NCBI GenBank assembly: GCA_016806645.1
Contig: JACSYO010000938.1
Coordinates: 703,001 to 767,000 of the forward strand
Origin: Ophiodon elongatus
Taxonomy: Eukaryota; Chordata; Actinopteri; Perciformes; Hexagrammidae
Direction of reading: 5' to 3'
DNA length: 64,000 nucleotides
The notes below the pieces were generated by a model that was not told where the DNA came from, made no database searches, and worked only from the letters and a program-made list of their open reading frames with translations. Positions 57,198-64,000 of this stretch are shown here, in pieces (position 1 is the stretch's first letter; every line of letters begins with the position of its first letter). Made by a program: the position numbers and the translations under genes.

Positions 57198-58749
57198 CGT
57201 TACCATGACAACGTCAAAAAGATATAGTGTACAATTGTGGGCATTTATTTTATACTTTTTACTCCCTGATTTGAACGTCTTCCAGGTTCTTTTCCTCACA
57301 AGATGAGACGTCATTAAAATAATATATTTACTCGTTTTTGTCAATAAGAAAACGAAATGTTTGATGCATAAATATTTGTTAACAAATATAATTTCTGCTT
57401 ACATTCCTCTGATTTCATGTGTTTTCATGTCACATCTTTAATCCTTAATGTTTCCATGCTTCCATTGGTGACGTGTTTAACGTCACTTTGCTATGAATTG
57501 TGGGTAATTCCCTTGGCCAAGGTCGGCATCTAATGCTGACTTAAGGTAAGGGTTCATAAAGGGCTCAAAATGTCTGCCAGAGAGCCCTCAAGCACTCAGC
57601 GATGTGACAATGGGACAGAACTAAACCCTCACACCTCAAAGTCCGTGAGTCCGTAAGGGTGGAGATTGAGATTCAAAGTCATCTAAAAAAGAAATAGATG
57701 AAACTGTGTGTAGCTGATCACAAAATCTGAAGTTAAAGTAGCCACATATCACTTGAGATTTGCTTTGAGATTTGCTTTAGATCAAAGACCACCATGTCCT
57801 CTCAGCCGTCTAAAGGTAAAGCAAATAAATCCTTTGTTTATTTGGCTGCACAGTAAACAGATACCAGTTGTTCTCTATGTGTCTATTTTTTAGGATCATT
57901 CCAGATGTAGAAAAAAAAGTTAATTGGTATCAAGTAATTTGAGGCTTATTCAACCTAGACTCCAAAAGTTTGACGTCTTGTTGGATGACTTCCTTGATGG
58001 AGGACATTTGTCCTATTCAGTACTAAGTCAAAACACACAAACATTACGTCACTCCACTGATTCTTCTACAACCCTGCTCTGTATCAGAGATGCATTATTG
58101 TTCCCTCTGAAATTAAATGGATTATTTTGACATGGCTATTAGATATAAGCCATCAAAAGCATTGCTGTGGTAATTAAGCAGAGAATGAAACCTAAAAGAT
58201 TGCCGTTAATGATGCTGAATATAAGTGGATAATTTCAGACTGAAAGAGCTGAGGCATCTGTTGTGTGAGATGTACCAAAACTCTGTCCAGTATGTTCATT
58301 CATGCTTTGTCAGAGAAAACACAGTGAAGGTAATCATCCGGTTGGTGTTTTTTTTTAAACAGGATATGGCAAATAATGAGATAATGAAGCAATCTGAGGC
58401 CTTAATTTGGGGGAAAAGCAAGATTGGTTCATTCATAATATATTCAGTCCTTATTCTTTCCATTATGGCTGCTGAAAATGAGTTTGGAGGCCCCAGGAAT
58501 CAATGTCACTTCAACGACATTGTCTCTTAAGCCGTAGTATTGTGTTTTCTTGGGAACAGCGATGACATAAATACGAACTTCACACTAGAATGCGCCTCAG
58601 GCAGATAGAAGGGCATGAAGATGAGCATATGTGACATCCATATTCATTAGAGACATGTCTGCTGCAATCACCTGCCTGTGTCCAGCAGATACTCTTTACT
58701 ATTTGGAGGTAATGTCATTGTAATAGAAGAGACTGTTCATCCGCTCATC
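57198..58749. other. Unassigned stretch; possible remainder of a DNA element
   Basis: AGGGTGGAGATTGAGAT recurs at about 57655-57671, in the same orientation as at the palindrome centre. AACCCTCACACCTCAAAGTC just before it is also repeat-like. The block 56926-57671 may be one disrupted DNA element. No exon recognised after it. Confidence 0.4.
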
Positions 58750-59320
58750 CATTTATTTAGTGAAAATTCAAATTTCTCAACAAATACTAGTCAAATTGCC
58801 ATGAAATTCAGAGAGAATATTCAGCGTATCCTCATAAAAAGGTTTGTATGATATGTTACAAAAAGTAACTCCTCATTTTTCATGTGTTTTTCTACGAAAG
58901 TCAGCAACCTGTGTCAATTTCCGCTCGTTAAATGATATCTACAAATTACAGTTCACTGTTTTTCAGAGGTATTGCTACCACTGCTGGATGAGACCACCCT
59001 GGAATATTCATGGTCACAAGATGATTCCTCATGATTTTGGTAAACCCTGGGAATAACAACCTCAATAGGTCAGGTTGCCATTACATGTACTGACCACATC
59101 CACGCTCCGTTTCCAAATCCTTTCATATTTGACCACCTCATGTACTTTCCTTTAGCACCACCCTCTGGACAAATCTGCAGATGTCAATGGTATTTATTTA
59201 ACATATGCTCATGCTCCCAGTGACACAACATTTTGATCTTAATGACTCCATGACCATTCCCCTTGTGACCATCCCTCAGGAGTACTTTACATATTTAGTC
59301 CGGACACTTGTAATTTGGAA
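58750..59320. repeat. Degenerate dispersed repeat
   Basis: CTCAACAAATACTAGTCAAA, TTGCCATGAAATTCA (about 58776-58812) and TTTAGCACCACCCTCTGGAC (about 59153) resemble, in minus orientation, the repeat seen at 11640. Weak. Confidence 0.35.
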
Positions 59321-59324
59321 TGGA

Positions 59325-60100
59325 TTGAACATTGCAGCCTTTCCTCTCCTCATCTGCTGCTGAAACGTTGATCCACGCCTTCATCAGCTCCAGAATCGAC
59401 TACTGCAACAGTATTCTTCATGGCACATCATCCAAAATCCTAAATAAACTCCAGTACATCCAGAACTCTACTGCTCGCCTGCTCACCGTGATCACATGAC
59501 CCTGTTCTCCAGAACCTCCACTGGCTCCCCGTCCCACAACGGATCCATAATCAGGCCCCCTCCTCTCACCGACCTGCTCCACCACCACACTACCTCCGAC
59601 CTGCTCCACCACCACACTCCATCACCGACCTGCTCCACCACCACACTCCATCACCGACCTGCTCCACCACCACACTCCATCACCGACCTGCTCCACCACC
59701 ACACTCCATCACCGACCTGCTCCACCACCACACTCCATCACCGACCTGCTCCACCACACTCCATCCCGTGGGCTCCACTCCTCTGATGCCAACCTCCTGT
59801 CTATCCCACTCAGGACCAAGCACTGGACATGGGGTGACAGAGCCTTCTCCATAGCTGCCCCCTCCCTCTGGAACTCTCTCCCCAAACACATCCGAGACTG
59901 CACTGACCTTTCGATATTCAAATCACAAATCAAAACCCACCTTTTCAGAAGTGCTTTTAATATATGACTAATGTGTGTTCAATGTTTTTAGTGTATAGCT
60001 CTTTTGTGATGATTTTAATGTTCGTAAAGTGTCTTTGAGAATTTTGAAAAGCGCTATATAAATAAAATGTATTATTATCATTATTATTATTATTATTAAG
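59325..60100 (+). mobile_element. L2-type LINE fragment (RT C-terminus to 3' end)
   Basis: Translates to RPFLSSSAAETLIHAFISS, RIDYCNS and LNKLQYIQNSTARLL, then, after the minisatellite, RTKHWTWGDRAFSIAAPSLW, NSLPKHIRDCTDLSIFKSQI and KTHLF. The 3' UTR ends GTGTCTTTGAGAATTTTGAA, AAGCGCTATATAAATAAAAT and an ATT tail to 60100. It is 5'-truncated, shifted, and expanded by a 29-bp array. Same superfamily as 31892-33907. Confidence 0.87.
59567..59764 (+). repeat. 29-bp minisatellite inside L2 coding sequence
   Basis: Six to seven units of CACCGACCTGCTCCACCACC ACACTCCAT. The first unit differs (CACACTACCT) and the last is shortened by 3 bases; the middle ones look identical. The unit matches the LINE's own codons for a TDLLHHHTP-like segment, so the array arose from coding sequence. 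Confidence 0.95.
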
Positions 60101-60106
60101 GGCTAC

Positions 60107-60167
60107 TTGGGGTTTTAGTCTGGTTGAAATTCCATTTTATGGAATTTCAACCAGACTAAAACCCCAA
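60107..60167. repeat. Perfect 29-bp inverted repeat with 3-base loop
   Basis: The left arm starts TTGGGGTTTTAGTCTGGTTG (60107-60135), loop TTT, and the right arm ends CAACCAGACTAAAACCCCAA (60139-60167). No mismatch in 29 pairs. It starts 7 bases after the L2 tail. Confidence 0.97.
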
Positions 60168-60667
60168 TGAGAACCACGTGCTTGAACCAAGTACAATGTA
60201 CTTTCCAAATGGATCAGACAAACTGTGGTTCCTTGAATGACACAAAAACAATTTTATTTTTTTATTTTAAAGGACAGTTTGACATTTTGCGAAAAAACCT
60301 TACACAATTTGGCACCAACGTTGTGGACATGGTGAGTCTTCCTCTCCTCAAAACCCATAAAGGGCTCCCATAACCCTACTACTGGTAGAACGGTTACTTT
60401 ACCCACCCTCAGGGCATTAGCCTCAAAGTGGGTGGTTTATGCCAGTGAGTGCCTCTGTCCCAAGTTACAGTGTTAAAAATAAATGCATCCGTCGCAATCA
60501 GATCATCGAACACAAAAGCACCAAAAACAGACAGTGAACAGTGTTCATTTTCTAACTTAACATTCGGAAAGAAAGCAAATGTTTTTCCAAAATGTTGAAA
60601 TAATACTTAGAGACATAGAGATTACTCCCACAGCTTTTCTCGTCTGGCCTGTTTAAATGGTCATGTT
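60168..60667. other. Unassigned stretch
   Basis: AAAGGACAGTTTGACATTTTGCG (about 60270) looks repeat-derived. Nothing coding. Confidence 0.4.
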
Positions 60668-60958
60668 AAATGGTCTGTACTTGTATAGATCTTTTCTAGT
60701 CTTCCGACCACTCAAAGCTCTTTAACACTACATGACATCATTCACCCATTCACACACTGATGGGAGGAGCTACCATGCAAGGTGCCACCTGCCCATCAGG
60801 AGTAGCTATCATTCATAAAACATTCACACACCGTAGGCACAGCTACGGGAGACATTTGGGGTTAAGTGTTTTGCCCAAGGACACATCGACATGGACTAGT
60901 GGAGCTGGGGATCGAACCACCGATCCTCTGATTGAAAGACGACCCGCTCTATCACTGA
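60668..60958 (-). mobile_element. tRNA-derived SINE, minus strand
   Basis: Tail at left (TAGATCTTTTCTAGTCTTCC, GACCACTCAAAGCTCTTTAA), GGTGCCACCTGCCCATCAGG, CATTTGGGGTTAAGTGTTTT, and the promoter end at right (GGGGATCGAACCACCGATCC with an intact B-box complement; GCTCTATCACTGAG). The best-preserved B-box of all copies. Confidence 0.9.
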
Positions 60959-63264
60959 GTTTTTACTCCGATTGTGCTGAAATAAAAGTAAATGTGCAGC
61001 AATAGCTCCCTCTAGTTAGGACTCAATGGCTCTCCAAATCTTTAAGGGTCAACACTATCAATAAAGCTCACTATTGGTCAATGGCAAATTCGCAAGGTCA
61101 AAGTTCAAAGTTTATACTTATGTGTAATGTTTGCGCATATTCATTTTACCCTCTTCAGTTGGTCTTTAAATTTAATTAAAATCACCACTAGATTTTGCCT
61201 TTGTAAATCCTGGTGTGCCTCACCAGCTAATTTACACATATGTCATATGGGTTTGTTAATATGAAAACGGTCGAGCCAATCAGTGAGAGGGATGCATCAA
61301 ACACTTAATTTCATGCATGCTGGTGAATTTGGTGTACCAGTTTATGTTGAAAATGTTGTAATTTGTGTCACGGAAAAAACATAAAATTCAGGCACAACGT
61401 GGCAATTCCAAATATATAAATATAACTGAATATAATTCAGTAAGGCTCTCAGGCATTTTCTATTGCTTTCAAATATTTATTCTCCTGTAGATCAACTTTT
61501 TTTTATTTAATCTTATCTCTGCTGAGTCAACACATATGAAGGAATGATTTACTGATTTGTGTCTGTTGTGTGGAGAAGTAACCTCTTTAAATGTGCATGT
61601 GGCCCCTATTCAAAATGATTCATGAATTCACTTTCATTAATGTATAAATCCCCTGGACTTTAATAATTGATATATGCTTCAGCAATATTTCTGCCTATGA
61701 TCAAAACGTTCTGCACTTTCAAAACATATCCATATCCATATTTATCTGTGTTTTCTGAGAAGTCTCAATAGCTTAAGAAAAAAAGTAATATTATGAAAAT
61801 TAAATCCTAATTTGATTAGAATAAAGTGATAATTTTAAAGAAAAAAATCAACCTGCTGTTTCGTCTTCTGTGCATGGCCTTTTGGCTCAGCTGATGTGGA
61901 AGTCTCCCCTTCAGACCGTCTGACAGACACAGAACCCTGTATGAGGCTCTCTCTGGATGAGACACAGTTTAAGGGAAGCAGCTGTGCGCTGCTTTTCCTC
62001 AGATCTGATCAGGCATCACTCTCACCATTGTGTGGCTTTTCGTCCACCTAAATGTCAACTTCACTGCCTTGGATGAGGTGTATTTCAGAGCTGCTTCCCC
62101 AAGACCTTCAGTGGGAAGCATCCTGAGGTAGAAAGTCAGTCCCAAACCAAACAAAGCTGAGCGAGGGGGACGCAGAGACAGAGACACAGAGCTACTGGTC
62201 AGAGGACAGACTCCACTCTGCAGTCCAGCTTTTGACGAATGAAAGTAACCGGGGGCTACAGTAACCTATAGGCTGTCAGGATATGCTCAGATGTGCACGA
62301 CTTGAAGAAACCTATTCTTGATTATATTTATTTTCAAACACTAAAACTGTGTCGTAGTTGACAGACTAGAATTTTGCTTTTTGGTTTATCTTATTCTCTC
62401 GCTACCTTGGTGCACCTCCGACTCCTCCAGAAGCAGCAGCCAGTTCTCCCTGTATCAGTCAAAGTCGAGCCTCAACGTCTCTGCTTCTTCTTTCCATTTT
62501 ATGGCAGATTGCAACCACTGCGTTTGAGGTTGCATACTGCCCCCTACTGTACCAGAGGCATTGTTGCCTTTTTAAACTAACTCCTATGTCATTAGGTGGT
62601 AAATATGTCTTAAAATGGATCGAACTAAAAACGTACCCCACTAATGTTTCCCACGCGTGAGAGTGTAAACTAAAGCTATCTATAGAGAGGAACATGGCCA
62701 GTACAAGCAGTTTGTTTCATCACTTTGTGAGGAGCTCAAAGTTCATATTTGAAGTTGCTGATCTGCTCTGCTGCCGTAACAGTGACACAGTCAGGATCTT
62801 CCATATTTAATAGAGAACCGTCAGTGAGAAAGATTTATTTGTTCTGTGTTGTAGTTTGTATCAAAACGTTGTACTGTGGGGCAAGGAAAGTGAATCAGGC
62901 CGATTTAAACATTTATAGAAAAAGACATGAATCAAATATTGATGTTAGAAATAGAAAGGATACTTTGTGGATGAAGACAGCCACTGATAGATGGCTTCTT
63001 CAAAAATAAGTAATTTAATAAGTAAGTATCTGAAATACTGAGGTAAAAGACTGTCCAGCAATTATTAATCATTATAATAATGACTAATTAATTAATAAAT
63101 ATGACTTTGTGGTCAATTCAGTATAATTGACTTTTTTTTTTATTAAAAGAAAAACAACAACATATTGATAAGGAGTTGTTTCACCAAATACATTCAGATC
63201 TATGGACATTTTAGAGTCTCTAATTCAGCTATTCACCTCATTATTTGGCCTGAACTAGGCCTAA
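60959..63264. other. Unassigned stretch
   Basis: No gene accepted. A minus-strand frame 61999-62187 has a plausible donor (ATG followed by GTGAGAG, near 62030) but no other support; see rejected items. Confidence 0.45.
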
Positions 63265-63545
63265 ATAATAATAGTTGATGTGGGCATCGAGCAGAACCAC
63301 AATCCAGGAGCAACCATTATCCATGGCAACCTGCAAGACTAGAAAGCAAGGTGCCGTGGATGCTAAGTTAGTATGATGCATGTATGGGACACAAATGCCT
63401 ACAGGTGGAGAGGGAGAGCCAGAGAGAGGAGCTCAGTGGAAGTCCCCTGGGGTCGAGGCCGAGAGCAGCTTAGCTAGTGGCTGGTCAAGGGCCGGCCCGA
63501 ACCAGCCCCAACTATAAGCCTGATCAAAGAGGAACGTCTTAAAGG
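63265..63545 (-). mobile_element. L2-type LINE 3' UTR fragment
   Basis: Collinear with about 50770-51085 of the L2 LINE: AACCACAATCCAGGAGCAAC, CCATGGCAACCTGCAAGACT, GGAGCTCAGTGGA, CCAACTATAAGCCTGATCAA, AGAGGAACGTCTTAAAGGG. Here only one copy of the duplicated unit is present. Confidence 0.82.
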
Positions 63546-64000
63546 GTAGCTTTAGTATTTGTAATGTCTTTGTGTCTAACTAACTTATAGGGACAATTGG
63601 TCGGTCAAATTGGTCCAGTATTGAGCGATAGCAGCAACTTCCTGAAACATAATCCTATTGGGGCAAGCTGGAATCAAAGCTGGAATCAAAATGTACATGG
63701 GTCCACTAAAAGTGCTTGTTTTACCCGTGACAGGCTCTTTTTGTTATTATAGTGTCTGACATTATGGAAAGAGTCTTTCTTAAAGAGTCTTGTTCAGAAA
63801 TCTCTACAAGTGACAAGTTGACCAAAGACAACAGTGGAAACCGTTGTGCAGGCCAGGCAGAGTTAGTGTTAGAGTACAGAAAGCGTTGTAAGACACTACT
63901 GTACAACAACGGTCATTATTCATATAGGCTACGGACATATCACCCAAATAATGTTACACGATCAGTTTTAGGCAATAAGTATTCAGAACTCAGCGCAAAC
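63546..64000. other. Unassigned stretch
   Basis: A short direct repeat GCTGGAATCAAA (63668 and 63680). Nothing else recognised. Confidence 0.45.

Noticed and set aside
60107..60167. microRNA precursor
   Set aside because: A 29-bp perfect stem with a 3-base loop is too short and too perfect for a typical pre-miRNA.
8521..60958. tRNA genes at the SINE heads
   Set aside because: A- and B-box-like motifs are present, but no cloverleaf folds and each head continues into a shared SINE body.
61999..62187. 62-codon minus-strand frame with a possible splice donor
   Set aside because: ATG and GTGAGAG are suggestive, but there is no conserved domain, no confirmed partner exon and no promoter; left as unassigned.

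Overview
The window looks like nuclear DNA of a teleost fish, most likely a percomorph. It is AT-leaning, gene-poor and intron- or desert-like, and full of retroelement families typical of fish: CR1/L2-group LINEs of Rex1 and L2 type, an RTE-X (Expander-like) LINE, tRNA-derived SINEs whose bodies end in CTTTGAGTGGTC..AGAAAAGCGC, Ty3/gypsy and Ty1/copia-type pol remnants, and hAT, piggyBac and Harbinger/ISL2EU-group DNA elements. There is no rRNA, CRISPR array, operon or bacterial signal. I find no complete host gene. The only candidate host coding piece is a possible terminal exon on the minus strand (44644-44916), and its family is not recognised.

Layout. 1-6.5 kb: a solo LTR with a target-site duplication (65-443), a decayed Rex1-type LINE (1178-2195), and an RTE-X LINE on the minus strand (2487-4397) with a 12-bp duplication, lying just upstream of a decayed Ty3/gypsy pol (about 4600-5990). 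6.5-12 kb: dispersed repeats, an L2 tail, a SINE head and a piggyBac-like element (8640-10385) carrying a nested 967-bp element with perfect 26-bp terminal inverted repeats. 13.7-19.3 kb: a copia-type element on the minus strand (gag, protease, integrase, RT, RNase H) broken by a hAT element with an 8-bp duplication and by a 667-bp LTR-like insertion with a 6-bp duplication. 19-31 kb: mostly unassigned sequence with a Rex1-type fragment, SINEs, a fish dispersed repeat and a split ISL2EU/DDE_Tnp_4 transposase pseudogene (27621-28433). 31.9-33.9 kb: a 5'-truncated L2 LINE with a long RT frame. 34-50 kb: unassigned DNA, a 12-bp minisatellite, the candidate exon, a tandem segmental duplication with a SINE in one copy only, three further SINEs and an inverted-repeat element. 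50.3-51.8 kb: an L2 LINE on the minus strand. 52-64 kb: microsatellites, several very good hairpins, a large inverted duplication (56926-57197), another L2 LINE with an internal 29-bp minisatellite, a SINE and an L2 3' region.

The coding remnants do not work together as a system; they are independent transposon insertions. The useful content is historical: insertion order can be read from nesting and target-site duplications, LINE and SINE 3' tails match, and several near-perfect inverted repeats point to recent template-switch or inverted-duplication events. I did not find a convincing undescribed functional system. All family names come from recognised protein motifs and remembered repeat consensus sequences, not from a database search.
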